Assembly: GCF_004327285.1 (NCBI RefSeq)
Contig: NZ_QJUI01000024.1
Span: 1 to 64,000 of the forward strand
Source: Phytopseudomonas daroniae
GTDB lineage: Bacteria; Pseudomonadota; Gammaproteobacteria; Pseudomonadales; Pseudomonadaceae
DNA: 64,000 nucleotides
Reading direction: 5' to 3'
This document shows, piece by piece, positions 16,847 to 25,287 of this stretch. Under the pieces are notes generated by a model. It worked only from the letters and a program-made list of their open reading frames with translations. It ran no database searches and had not been told where the DNA came from. The translations under genes and the position numbers were made by a program. Each line of letters starts with the position of its first letter. Position 1 is the first letter of the stretch.

Positions 16847-17937
16847 GTCCATCATCACTAAGCCGCTGGCAGGCGGAAATCAACCGGCGCCTGGAGCAGG
16901 GCGTTGACCTGGAATTCACCCTGGAGCAGTTCGCACAGGCGGTCGATGCTCTGGAAAGCGACAAAGCCCTGCAGGCCTTCTTCGACAGCCTCGTCGCATC
17001 CGCGGCGGCGCGCAGAATCGAGGCCTATCGTTGCCCCGTTCGCGAATGCGCCAGGGTTCTGCCGCCTGGTGTATGCCCGGTCTCCTGCCCGTATTGCCAC
17101 ACGGATTATCAGCAGGAGGGTTGCGAGGCCATCGTCGAGTATTTCTATCGGCTGGCGGGACAGAGCAGCCGCGATATCAGGTGGGTGATCGTCATCCATG
17201 GCATGAACAGCCGTGCCAAATGGCAGGAAGAATTCAGCTGGGAAATCGCCAACCGCCTCAGCTATTCAGCGCCTGTGCTCATCTACAAATACGGCTGGGC
17301 GACCATCGACGTATTCGCACGCTGGCTGCACCGCCGGCTGGCCAAGCGCCTGGGCGAGCGGATGAGGATCGCCATCGGGCAGGCAGAGAAAAGCCGGCAT
17401 CCGTCGAGGCCGGACATCATTGCCCACAGTTTTGGCACGCTGCTTTTATCGCGCGTACTGGAAGACCCGGATTTCGCCGACCTGAAGTTCGGCCGCATCA
17501 TCACCGCAGCGAGCATCGTACGCCCGGATTTCGATTGGGATCGCCTTGTCGCCGAGGGCCGCATCGAGGCCATTCTGAATCACGTCGGCGCCCAGGACGG
17601 CGCAGTGCCCTATGCGCAATACGCCATTCCCGGAGCGGGCCCTGGCGGAGTGGCGGGCTATGACGCAAAAGCGGTTCTCAATGTGCGTACCGAGGATTAC
17701 CGTCATTCGGGGTTCTTCATCCCCGAGAATCTGCGCGTGCTGATTTCACGTGAAGGGTTGTGGCACGGTTTTCTGACCCGCCCGCTGACGCACTTTCGTC
17801 CGGTTGGTGCCTTCGTGCCCGGACGTGAGTGGCGACCGGCTCCCGTGCTGGCACGCATCCTCACACGGTCGATGGCGTATACGGTTTTTTGCCTGCTGGC
17901 GCCGTTCTCATGGCTGCGTCGGCGGCTGGATCCTTGA
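16843..17937 (+). CDS. Alpha/beta-hydrolase-like protein with zinc-ribbon-like insert
   Basis: A 364-residue protein; the start overlaps the previous stop as ATGA. A cysteine cluster at about residues 64-86 (CPVREC, then CPVSCPYCH) looks like a zinc ribbon. A lipase-type core follows: WVIVIHGMNSRAKW with the oxyanion HG near residue 116, and nucleophile elbow DIIAHSFGT with Ser near 196. A GRIITAAS strand then leads into a region with candidate Asp and His residues, and the C-terminus is hydrophobic (MAYTVFCLLAPFSWL). An esterase or lipase activity on an unknown substrate is inferred. A hydrolase carrying a metal-binding head and paired with an unknown partner is unusual. Confidence 0.65.
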   Translation: MSPSSLSRWQAEINRRLEQGVDLEFTLEQFAQAVDALESDKALQAFFDSLVASAAARRIEAYRCPVRECARVLPPGVCPVSCPYCHTDYQQEGCEAIVEYFYRLAGQSSRDIRWVIVIHGMNSRAKWQEEFSWEIANRLSYSAPVLIYKYGWATIDVFARWLHRRLAKRLGERMRIAIGQAEKSRHPSRPDIIAHSFGTLLLSRVLEDPDFADLKFGRIITAASIVRPDFDWDRLVAEGRIEAILNHVGAQDGAVPYAQYAIPGAGPGGVAGYDAKAVLNVRTEDYRHSGFFIPENLRVLISREGLWHGFLTRPLTHFRPVGAFVPGREWRPAPVLARILTRSMAYTVFCLLAPFSWLRRRLDP

Positions 17938-18049
17938 GACCGTTTGCACGGACGAATGGCGCGCGGCAGTGATGACGGCCGAACGCCAAGGGGCATCACG
18001 GCTCCTTGACGTTCGATAAGGAGTAGGGCGCCGCCTGCGCGCCCTGGTA

Positions 18050-18514
18050 TCAGTTGCTCGGTCGCTGCTTGGTCGAATCCAGCTCGGCTTTACTGGCGGT
18101 GGTGATCTCGGTGATTTGCGCCGATTTGGCGATGGCGAAGTCGAAAGTGTCCTGCATCTTGGCAATGGCCTCGGTCGGTGTGCCCTTCAGCCCGCCACTG
18201 GCTGCCCAATCGAGGTTCCAGACGCCAGATAGATCATCGGCACCCGCCACGTCGTGGGTTTCGATGGCGGTGAATACATCCGGATGGCGCTGCATGTATT
18301 TGGCCGCCTCGACAACATCGGCAGGAACCTTGCCCGACGTATCGTTGGCCAACTGCGAGATTTCTCGCCCGGTAATGGCAGACTTTCCGTTCTGGCGCAT
18401 GTAGTCGGCGATGGTCTTGCTGGACTTGGCGATATCCAGCTTGGCATCGAATACCGAAGTCGAGGAATTTTGCGTATTCGGGTTGCCGCCAGTGGGTGAC
18501 ACGGTAGTAGACAT
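18050..18514 (-). CDS. Small HrpF/NolX-like secreted-type protein
   Basis: A 154-residue protein started at ATG 18514, which has GGGAG upstream. The N-terminus is Ser/Thr/Asn-rich and disordered (STTVSPTGGNPNTQNSSTSV), as in type III substrates. It then forms helices ADYMRQNGKSAITGREISQ and VVEAAKYMQRHPDVFTAIETHDVAGADDLSG. The YMQRHP...IETHD-x-G-x-D arrangement recalls the repeat of HrpF/NolX/XopF proteins and resembles the repeats of the 1093-residue protein nearby, which also contain IETHD. There is no Sec signal. Possibly a partner or chaperone-like companion of the large protein. Probably co-transcribed with the small gene at 18671-18889. Confidence 0.6.
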   Translation of the reverse strand: MSTTVSPTGGNPNTQNSSTSVFDAKLDIAKSSKTIADYMRQNGKSAITGREISQLANDTSGKVPADVVEAAKYMQRHPDVFTAIETHDVAGADDLSGVWNLDWAASGGLKGTPTEAIAKMQDTFDFAIAKSAQITEITTASKAELDSTKQRPSN

Positions 18515-18670
18515 CGGCCCTGCTCCCTCAATGGATGTATGGCGCGTGGCAGTTGATGCTGCCGTCGTCCCGGACGTTAGCAGCAAGCAAATGGCTCGCG
18601 CGCATTGCATTCACAGCAATTCGCAAATCGCTGAATATTTCACAGCGTTTCACAGCTTTGGGAGCCGACC

Positions 18671-18889
18671 CTAGAGACGCGGAGCGCTTTTCACGGTCGA
18701 AAGCGCTCTTTCAATCGCCTCGTGTGGCGTCGAGGCATGGGGCTGCTCGACGTAGGTATATTTGCTGTTATCCAGAACCAGCACCTGAGCTTTTTGGGTC
18801 AACCTGTCGACGTCATAACCCAGATCGATACAGGCACCCAGAACGGCCAGCATGGCCTGTTCCAGTACCATCTCACTATGCGTCGCCAT
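18671..18889 (-). CDS. Small hypothetical protein (72 aa)
   Basis: A 72-residue acidic, alpha/beta-looking protein: a helix MVLEQAMLAVLGACIDLGYDVDRL, a strand AQVLVLDNSKYTYVEQ, and a C-terminal helix PHEAIERAL. I do not recognise the family. It lies 156 bp upstream of the HrpF/NolX-like small gene on the same strand and diverges from the large HrpK-like gene. Small acidic helical proteins next to type III substrates are often chaperones, but this one is shorter than known ones and the idea is only a guess. Confidence 0.5.
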   Translation of the reverse strand: MATHSEMVLEQAMLAVLGACIDLGYDVDRLTQKAQVLVLDNSKYTYVEQPHASTPHEAIERALSTVKSAPRL

Positions 18890-19347
18890 ATCTGCACCTC
18901 GGTCATGGCCTGTAGCCGGCCGGAAGAAAGGTCAAAAGAATCTGCTACCACTGGTGAGGTATGACTGTGTGGGAGCCAGAAGGATTCAGCTGATATGAGC
19001 GTGCGCCGCAGTTCACCGATGAAACGTCATCCCGGCAGCCTGTAGAGCTCGATACGGTCTTCTTCGGCCAGAACGTTTACGCCTCGCAAATCCTCGCCAA
19101 CGTGTACGACTTGCATCAGCTTGCCCAGCAGGCCGGTTGATGAAGCGTCATCGTATTTTCATGCGCAGCGGTTTTCATGGAGCGCGTCCCGCTACCGATG
19201 CGTATTTACGTTCAGGGCGTGATCCGGGCGGAGCGCAAGCGCTCCGTATCCACTTTTGCCAGTTCATCCAGTAGCGAGGCTTGCGAGCAGCCATGCAAGC
19301 ACCGGCAGTCACTGCACTTTTCTGGTGTCCCGCAGAAGGATTAGACA
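18890..19347. other. Divergent gap before the HrpK-like gene; start-less reading frame inside
   Basis: This 458-bp gap separates the divergent small gene and the 1093-residue protein. Within it, 18994-19140 is an open, start-less frame on the + strand whose translation (ending FFGQNVYASQILANVYDLHQ, then LAQQAG and stop) has protein-like composition. It may be the 3' remnant of a broken gene. I looked for an HrpL-type promoter (GGAACC, 15-16 bp, CCAC) upstream of the large gene and found none. AAGGA lies 9 nt before the ATG at 19348. Confidence 0.4.
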
Positions 19348-22300
19348 ATGACCGTCAAGGCTACGAGCAATGCAGGCGTCAACGCGGATGGAGATTCGAA
19401 CTCCGTCAAAAACTGGGAGCAGGCTGCCGAGCAGGCCAAGCAAGCAGGCATACGTTGGGAGAAGCCCGAGGACGACAAGCGCTCCGCGAAGGAGATCATC
19501 GACGATAGCCCGCTGCTCAAGAATCTGGGTAACCAGAGCGGCGTGAAGGACATGCTCAAGGAGCGCGTCGGCGATTTCGAGAATGATCCTGACGCCGCCT
19601 TTCGGGCCGTTCAGGTGCTCGAACATATCGAGAAGATAGACGGCGGTGGCAATCGCATCGTCAGCGATAACATCGATAACGGCCGAGTGGATGGCTTCAC
19701 CAAAGGCGGCGATGCCAAGCACGGCACCGAAGCCGGCCGGCTGCAGGACTTCGGTAAATATGGCTTCGGCCATCTCGAAGGCAAGCTCAACGACGTGAGC
19801 ACCGCTGCCGATGACAAGGAAGCCCGTGAGCAGGCCGAGGCGCTTGGCATTCAGTGGGAGCGCCCGGAAGGCGACAAACGTTCGGCGCAGGAGATCATCG
19901 ACGATAACCCGCTGCTCAAGAACCTGGGTAACCAGAGCGGCGTGAAGGACATGCTCAAGGAGCGTGTCGGTGATTTCGAGAACGATCCCGATGCCGCGTT
20001 CCGTGCGGCGCAGGTGCTCGAACACATCGAAACGCTCGACGCTTCGGGTGACAAGATTGCCGGCAAGGATGTCGGCAATGGCAGCGTCGATGGCTTTACC
20101 AAGGGCGGTGACGCCAAGAACGGCACCGAGGCGGGCCGCCTGCAGGACTTCGGCAAGTACGGTTTCTCGCACTTGCAGGGCGAGCTGCGTAATCCCAGTT
20201 CGGCTGCGGACAACAAGGAGGCCAGGGCGCAGGCCGAACAACTGGGCATCGTCTGGGAGCGGCCGAAGAACGACGAGCGCAGCGCACAGGAAATCATCGA
20301 CGGCGATCCCCTGCTCAAGAACCTGGGCAACCAGAGCGGCATCAAGGACATGCTCAAGGAGCAGGTCGGTGATTTCGAAACCGACGCCGATGCCGCCTAC
20401 CGCGCCTCCCAGGTGCTGGAGCACATCGAGACACACGATGCCGATGGCAAGGTGCTCACTGGCGGCGACATTGGTAACGGCAGTATCGACGGCGTCACCA
20501 AGAGCGGCGAGGCCAGGCATGGCACCGAGGCCGGGCGCCTGCAGGACTTCGGCAAGCATGGATTTTCCGCCCTCAAGGGGCCTGAGCCGACTGAGGACAG
20601 CAAGATGGATTTCGCCCGTAAAGCTGCCGGGCTGCCACCGGCAAGCGAACTCGATATCGCCAATCTCGAGACCACCACTGTCGATCCCAACGACAAGAAC
20701 CGCAAGCTCACGGTCAGCGAGATGACCTGGCAGAACCTGATGAAGGACTGGAAGGCCGGGATCGACAACGGCAGTATCGCCAGGGATGACGACCGCGCCA
20801 AACTGTACAACGCCTTACGCGCCCAGGCCGCCACTGAAAATGGTCTGGACATGGTGACGCTGGACATCTCCATGGGCAAAAACACCGCCAAGGCCAATGG
20901 CGATGATTTGTCCTCGATCATCGATCGGGACAAGGTCGACGAGCAGGTTGCCCAGCTGTTCGGCTCCGAAAGTGTCCAGAAGGATTTCCAGGCTCAGCAA
21001 GACAAGGCCGTGGACGCGCTGCCAGACAAAGACGGCGTGCGCGAGAAACTCGAAGACACGGCATTTTCCGAAGAGTATTCGCGTTATATCGCTGACCTGA
21101 AGGAAAAGGGGCTGGGTGATCTGGCCGAAGCGGATATCGCCAAGACCTACGCCTCCATCGCGGCGTTCGATCCGGACAAGGCTGCACAGTTTTCGCAGCA
21201 CATGATGATCGATGCCACCACCATGGATCTCGACAAGCTGATGGCGGATCCTTCGCTCATCAGCGATGACAACACCGCCCTGGCTACGCAGGACGCTATC
21301 AAGACGCTCCTCACCACGCTGAAGAAAGGCGGCGTCGACATGACCCGTCGTACCGTGGAAACGGAGCGTTTCGTTCAGGAGTTCCTGGGTAACAAGCAGA
21401 CCGCCAAGGCCTTTGGCGAGGCGTTGAAGGAACTGGGCGCGACCTTCGCCAAGAATGGCACGGTGACCACTGCGGATATCGACAAGGTCATGGGCAAGGA
21501 TATCTACAAAACCCTGGGCGAGGGCGCCCATGGCAGTATGCTCAAGACCATCACCGAACTGAACGCCAATGGTGCGCTGGGCTCCACGGGCGGTCTGATT
21601 TCCCTGGCGTCGGGCATCTACCAGCTTGCCGGCAAGGGCGGTACCTTGGCTGATACGCCGGAAGAGCGTCTGGCCATTGCCAAGGACTTCGTCAGCGTAC
21701 TCGGCGCTGGCCAACATTTCGTCAACCTGGGCAGCAATATCTACGACAGCATCCGCGGCACCCAGGTCAATCAGATGCTCGGGCTGGACAAGTCGTTGCC
21801 ACAGATCTTTGGCAAGGATGTACCGGAAGGAGCCGGGCGCAATATCAGCCTGGTCGAGGGGGAGGTGAAGAAGCTTTTCGAAGACTTCAACGCCGCCATC
21901 GATGCCGCCCCCATCGACAACAAGGAGAAGCTCGCGGAAAAGCTGAACATGTCCGACGAGCAGCTCAAGACGCTCAACGATGGTTTCCGCGATGGCTTCG
22001 CCAAGAATCCCGGACTCAATGGCAGCACACCGACCACCCGGGGTATTTCTGCATTCCTGCGGATCATGGATGCCGGCGCCAACACCTTCACCGGCATTGC
22101 CGATCTGGTGCTGGGCGGCTTGAAGATCAAGTCGGGAGTGAGCAGCAACGATCAGGTCGCTGTAGCGCAAGGTGCGATCACCGTCGCCGCCGGAGCATTC
22201 AATTTCGCGGGCGGTGGTGCACAGATGGCCGCCCTGATGGGTTCGAATGCCGCCAGGGCCATCGCCGGTCCGTTGTTATGGGTAGGTGCTGCATTGACCG

Positions 22301-22629
22301 TGGCGCTGACGCCGTTCCTGATCGTCGAGGACATCAAGCACAACAACCGTATGGACGCTCATCGTGCCGATCTCGACCAGTTGTTCAAGGATCTGGACGA
22401 GCAGGGCCTGCTGACCGAAAACGGCCTGCTTCGCTACGAGTTCCTGGATGACTACATGTACAACTACGCCCAGCGGGACGCGCCGGATGACCAGAGCATC
22501 TTCGAGTACCGCGAAGAGGAGTACGAGTTCTACCGTGAGGAAGGCCGCCTACCTGAAAACGGTTGGGATCACCTGGTGCACGACGACTACAAGGGGGATG
22601 GTGCCAACCTCGATACACAGATGGCGTAG
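19348..22629 (+). CDS. Large HrpK/HrpF/NolX-like protein with three tandem repeats
   Basis: A 1093-residue protein without a Sec signal. Residues about 11-410 form three repeats of exactly 133 residues (WEKPEDDKRS at 36, WERPEGDKRS at 169, WERPKNDERS at 302). Each contains a PLLKNLGNQSG motif, an EF-hand-like Asp-rich loop (such as HDADGKVLTGGD) and LQDFGKYGF or LQDFGKHGF near its end. The middle is helical and charged. The C-terminal third carries hydrophobic stretches (GSTGGLISLASGIYQLAG near 751 and the membrane-like WVGAALTVALTPFLIVEDI near 977). This design matches the HrpK/HrpF/NolX family of type III translocator-like proteins. No secretion apparatus is in the window, so its delivery route is unknown. 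Confidence 0.65.
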   Translation: MTVKATSNAGVNADGDSNSVKNWEQAAEQAKQAGIRWEKPEDDKRSAKEIIDDSPLLKNLGNQSGVKDMLKERVGDFENDPDAAFRAVQVLEHIEKIDGGGNRIVSDNIDNGRVDGFTKGGDAKHGTEAGRLQDFGKYGFGHLEGKLNDVSTAADDKEAREQAEALGIQWERPEGDKRSAQEIIDDNPLLKNLGNQSGVKDMLKERVGDFENDPDAAFRAAQVLEHIETLDASGDKIAGKDVGNGSVDGFTKGGDAKNGTEAGRLQDFGKYGFSHLQGELRNPSSAADNKEARAQAEQLGIVWERPKNDERSAQEIIDGDPLLKNLGNQSGIKDMLKEQVGDFETDADAAYRASQVLEHIETHDADGKVLTGGDIGNGSIDGVTKSGEARHGTEAGRLQDFGKHGFSALKGPEPTEDSKMDFARKAAGLPPASELDIANLETTTVDPNDKNRKLTVSEMTWQNLMKDWKAGIDNGSIARDDDRAKLYNALRAQAATENGLDMVTLDISMGKNTAKANGDDLSSIIDRDKVDEQVAQLFGSESVQKDFQAQQDKAVDALPDKDGVREKLEDTAFSEEYSRYIADLKEKGLGDLAEADIAKTYASIAAFDPDKAAQFSQHMMIDATTMDLDKLMADPSLISDDNTALATQDAIKTLLTTLKKGGVDMTRRTVETERFVQEFLGNKQTAKAFGEALKELGATFAKNGTVTTADIDKVMGKDIYKTLGEGAHGSMLKTITELNANGALGSTGGLISLASGIYQLAGKGGTLADTPEERLAIAKDFVSVLGAGQHFVNLGSNIYDSIRGTQVNQMLGLDKSLPQIFGKDVPEGAGRNISLVEGEVKKLFEDFNAAIDAAPIDNKEKLAEKLNMSDEQLKTLNDGFRDGFAKNPGLNGSTPTTRGISAFLRIMDAGANTFTGIADLVLGGLKIKSGVSSNDQVAVAQGAITVAAGAFNFAGGGAQMAALMGSNAARAIAGPLLWVGAALTVALTPFLIVEDIKHNNRMDAHRADLDQLFKDLDEQGLLTENGLLRYEFLDDYMYNYAQRDAPDDQSIFEYREEEYEFYREEGRLPENGWDHLVHDDYKGDGANLDTQMA

Positions 22630-22782
22630 GTCATGTAACCGCCTCTGATCACCACGTGCTCGGCCGCCTGGGAGCAATTCCACCGGTCGAGCTTCCTGCG
22701 AGAGAACCTGGATCGACGATGCGATTGCCCACCTTATGGTCGCTTGAAAAGGGATGAATCCACTTCTGGCTGAAAACAGACG

Positions 22783-23685
22783 CTAGTCATCATCAGGATC
22801 CGGCGTAAGCCTCTCCAGTTGCGGGCACGCCCATTCCACGAATGCTCTGACGCGCGGCGAGAGCTGCAAGGAGTGCGGATAGACCAGTTGAATTGGTAAA
22901 TCCGCCGGTTCGAAATCCCTGAGGACTCTGACCAGGCGGCCGTCAGCCAGCTCGTCCGCCACCTGGTAATGCATCAGCCGGGTAATGCCTACGCCTTGTA
23001 CGCTGGCCTGGCTGGCGGCACGAATCTGATTGCATACCAGCCTCGGCGTAATGTTTTCGACCAGCTCTTTGCCTTTGTGGCGGTAGTACCAGTGCCTGCC
23101 TTGCGAGGCCAATGTGATGCAGGCGTGCTCGCGCAGCGATTCCGGCGTATCGATGGCAGGGGCGGTGTGCAGGTAGTCCGGGCTTGCGCAGGTGACCAGT
23201 CGCGTGGTGCCGATCCTGCGCGCAATCATGGCCGAGTCGGGCAGGTGGCCGATGCGCAGCGCCAGGTCGAGGCGGTCATCGAGCAGGGGAACGATATGGT
23301 CGTTCAGGCTCAGCTCGACCGCTATTTCTCCGTGATCCTTGAGAAAGGCGTTTACCAGCGGTGCCACGTAGCGCTGCCCGAATTCCATGGGTGCGGTCAC
23401 CCGAAGCAGGCCGCGAGCGACGCCATCACGCGCTTCCAGCCGCTGTTCCATGTCATCGAATTCGGCGAGCGTGCGGCGGCTCCAGGCCAGGTATTGCTCG
23501 CCTTCGTCGGTGAGGGCCATGCGCCGCGTGCTGCGGTTCAGCAAACGAACTCCCAGGTAGCGCTCCAGCGCAGCCAGCGAGCGTACCAGCGACGCGACGG
23601 ACTGGCCCGTCGAATCGGCCGCTCCACTCAGGCTGCCGCTGTCGACGATCCGCACGAAATTGGCCATTGCCTTGAGCCTGTCCAT
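22783..23685 (-). CDS. LysR-family regulator
   Basis: A 300-residue LysR protein started at ATG 23685 (AAGGGTG upstream; a GTG lies 6 bp earlier). The N-terminal HTH shows MANFVRIVDSGSLSGAADSTGQSVASLVRSLAALE, followed by a linker and a substrate domain from about residue 90 (LLRVTAPMEFGQRYVAPLVNAFL). This is the typical LTTR of the 'AaeR/DmlR-like' branch with an RLLNRSTRRMALT wing. It diverges from the glyoxalase-GST pair across 113 bp and is their likely regulator. An imperfect GTTC/GAAC dyad at about 23730-23748 may be its site. Confidence 0.85.
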   Translation of the reverse strand: MDRLKAMANFVRIVDSGSLSGAADSTGQSVASLVRSLAALERYLGVRLLNRSTRRMALTDEGEQYLAWSRRTLAEFDDMEQRLEARDGVARGLLRVTAPMEFGQRYVAPLVNAFLKDHGEIAVELSLNDHIVPLLDDRLDLALRIGHLPDSAMIARRIGTTRLVTCASPDYLHTAPAIDTPESLREHACITLASQGRHWYYRHKGKELVENITPRLVCNQIRAASQASVQGVGITRLMHYQVADELADGRLVRVLRDFEPADLPIQLVYPHSLQLSPRVRAFVEWACPQLERLTPDPDDD

Positions 23686-23798
23686 TGTCACCCTTCGATT
23701 TGTGCGATTACCGCATAGGTCTTGTCAGGTTCACACCATAGGTGGAACACGGGCTTGGGCGGAAACTGCAGGGACTGATCTCACCCGGAGTTTCAATC

Positions 23799-24227
23799 AT
23801 GAACCAGCGATCTAGCCCCGCCCGAATCATGGCATACGACCATATCGGAATTCGCGTCAGCGACAAGAACCGTGCGCTGTCTTTCTACCAGATGCTCGGC
23901 TTCGTGGAGAGTGCGAGCTTTCCGCAATTCGAGGCCAACGAGATGCTCACCGCGGATGGTGTGCGTATCAACCTGATCTTCAACGGCGTGCGCGTGCCCA
24001 AGGCCCACAACGCGTTGCTGGATGCGCCGATAAAGCTGCCCGGAATGACTCACCCGGCCTTCATTGTCGATGATCTCCAGGCCCTCCAGCTCTGGCTGGA
24101 GGCGCAGGGGATCGTCATCACCGAGGGACCGCATCACATCGGCCCTCGGCGTATCGCGCTGTTCATCCGTGACCCGGATGGCAACGTCCTTGAATTCAAT
24201 CAGCTGGTCGATGGAGATGCACAATGA
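23799..24227 (+). CDS. Glyoxalase/VOC-family protein
   Basis: A 142-residue protein started at ATG 23799, which has GGAG 8 nt upstream. It has the beta-alpha-beta-beta-beta fold of VOC proteins: MAYDHIGIRVSDKNRALSFYQMLGF with metal-ligand His near residue 14, then MTHPAFIVDDLQALQLWLEAQG, and RIALFIRDPDGNVLEFNQL with the C-terminal Glu ligand. Members isomerise or cleave small electrophiles with a divalent metal. It overlaps the GST gene by 4 bp (ATGA), so the two form a coupled operon that probably detoxifies a common electrophile. Confidence 0.85.
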   Translation: MNQRSSPARIMAYDHIGIRVSDKNRALSFYQMLGFVESASFPQFEANEMLTADGVRINLIFNGVRVPKAHNALLDAPIKLPGMTHPAFIVDDLQALQLWLEAQGIVITEGPHHIGPRRIALFIRDPDGNVLEFNQLVDGDAQ

Positions 24228-24814
24228 AACTGTACGATCTGGACGGCTCTGGCAACTGTTACAAGGTCAGGCTTTTCGCCGCTCTGGCCAATATCGAGCT
24301 GGAAATAGAGGCAGTGGATTTTCTCAGCGGTGCGCACAAGAAGCCGCCGCTCGCCGACCTGAATCCGTTGGGTCAAGTGCCGATTCTGCAGGATGGGTCG
24401 CGGGTCTTCCGCGATTCGCAGGCCATTCTGGTTTACCTCGCGGGCACATACGGTGGCCTGGCGTGGTGGCCGGCTCATCCCCAAGGCCAGGCGGATATCG
24501 TTCAGTGGCTGTCTTTCGCCGCCAACGAGGTTCAGCACAGCCTGTGCACCGCACGGCTGGTGCAGAAGTTCGGCTATGACCTGGATCAGCCCGCTGCTCT
24601 GGCGAAGTCGCCAGGGGTTCTCTCGCTGCTCGACAAGCATCTGGAGCACCATGACTGGCTGGCGATCGGGCGGCCTTCGATTGCCGATTGCGCGGTCTAT
24701 CCTTACGTGGCGCTGGCCCCGGAAGGCGGTGTGGATCTCGCCCCGTACCGCCACGTCGCACGCTGGATCGCACGACTGGAGGCCTTGCCGGGGTACTTGC
24801 CCAAGCCGCGATAG
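24224..24814 (+). CDS. Glutathione S-transferase family protein
   Basis: A 196-residue GST. The thioredoxin-like N-terminal domain begins MKLYDLDGSGNCYKVRLFAAL, with NPLGQVPILQDGSRVFRDSQAILVYLA giving the glutathione-binding cis-Pro and Ser residues. The C-terminal helical domain includes PSIADCAVYPYVALAPEGG, the typical N-capping box. GSTs conjugate or isomerise electrophiles using glutathione in the cytoplasm. It is translationally coupled to the VOC gene and shares the divergent LysR control. Confidence 0.88.
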   Translation: MKLYDLDGSGNCYKVRLFAALANIELEIEAVDFLSGAHKKPPLADLNPLGQVPILQDGSRVFRDSQAILVYLAGTYGGLAWWPAHPQGQADIVQWLSFAANEVQHSLCTARLVQKFGYDLDQPAALAKSPGVLSLLDKHLEHHDWLAIGRPSIADCAVYPYVALAPEGGVDLAPYRHVARWIARLEALPGYLPKPR

Positions 24815-24857
24815 TGGGAGGGACAAGGGTGGCGCGCAGGTTACGCCTTGCCCTGCA

Positions 24858-25229
24858 TCATCGGCGGCGGAAGATCATGCCGCCATGGTGGAGTGTGTTC
24901 TGGTCGACGAATTCGCCATCGGCGGTGAAGCCCGTGTCGTCCCAATAATCGATGTGGGTGCCTTCCACTTCATAACGGCCTTGATAGGCGCTTTCCTGAT
25001 TCCCCCTGGCTTCGTCATAGCGGCCATTGGGCAGCAGTTCATGGCGGATATGTCCATCATCTGTTACCCACATTCCGACATATGAGTGTTTGGGCATTGT
25101 TTTCTCCACGCTCCGCTGTCTGTGTTCGTCGCCCGTGGCGGTCGGGGTTGAGCCGAGCACCGGTGCTGGTGGGAACAGGTAAAGCGAGCCGAGCAACAGG
25201 CCGCTCATGATCGCTGGTCGATAAGTCAT
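24858..25229 (-). CDS. Atu4866-like secreted small protein
   Basis: A 123-residue protein with an N-terminal signal-like segment (MSGLLLGSLYLFPPAPVLGS). The mature part is YVGMWVTDDGHIRHELLPNG, then RYDEARGNQESAYQGRYEV and DDTGFTADGEFVDQ ending LHHGGMIFRR. This is the Atu4866 family, a small beta-barrel of unknown function often found near SnoaL-like proteins and AraC regulators. It is followed closely on the same strand by a SnoaL-like gene upstream, so the two may be co-expressed. Ligand and role are unknown. An internal ATG at the KTMPKHSYVG position would give a cytoplasmic form. Confidence 0.7.
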   Translation of the reverse strand: MTYRPAIMSGLLLGSLYLFPPAPVLGSTPTATGDEHRQRSVEKTMPKHSYVGMWVTDDGHIRHELLPNGRYDEARGNQESAYQGRYEVEGTHIDYWDDTGFTADGEFVDQNTLHHGGMIFRRR

Positions 25230-25287
25230 ATCGCTCTCCGGTTACTGGCTGCGCCAGCGTCTGTAACGGCCGCCACGGGCAGTTCGC

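Noticed and set aside
18890..19347. HrpL-type promoter for the HrpK-like gene
   Set aside because: I found no GGAACC-15/16 bp-CCAC arrangement upstream, so no link to the Hrp regulon can be claimed.
19309..22170. Two long open frames antisense to the 1093-residue protein
   Set aside because: They mirror the repeats of the real gene (same 399-nt period) and lack start signals and motifs.
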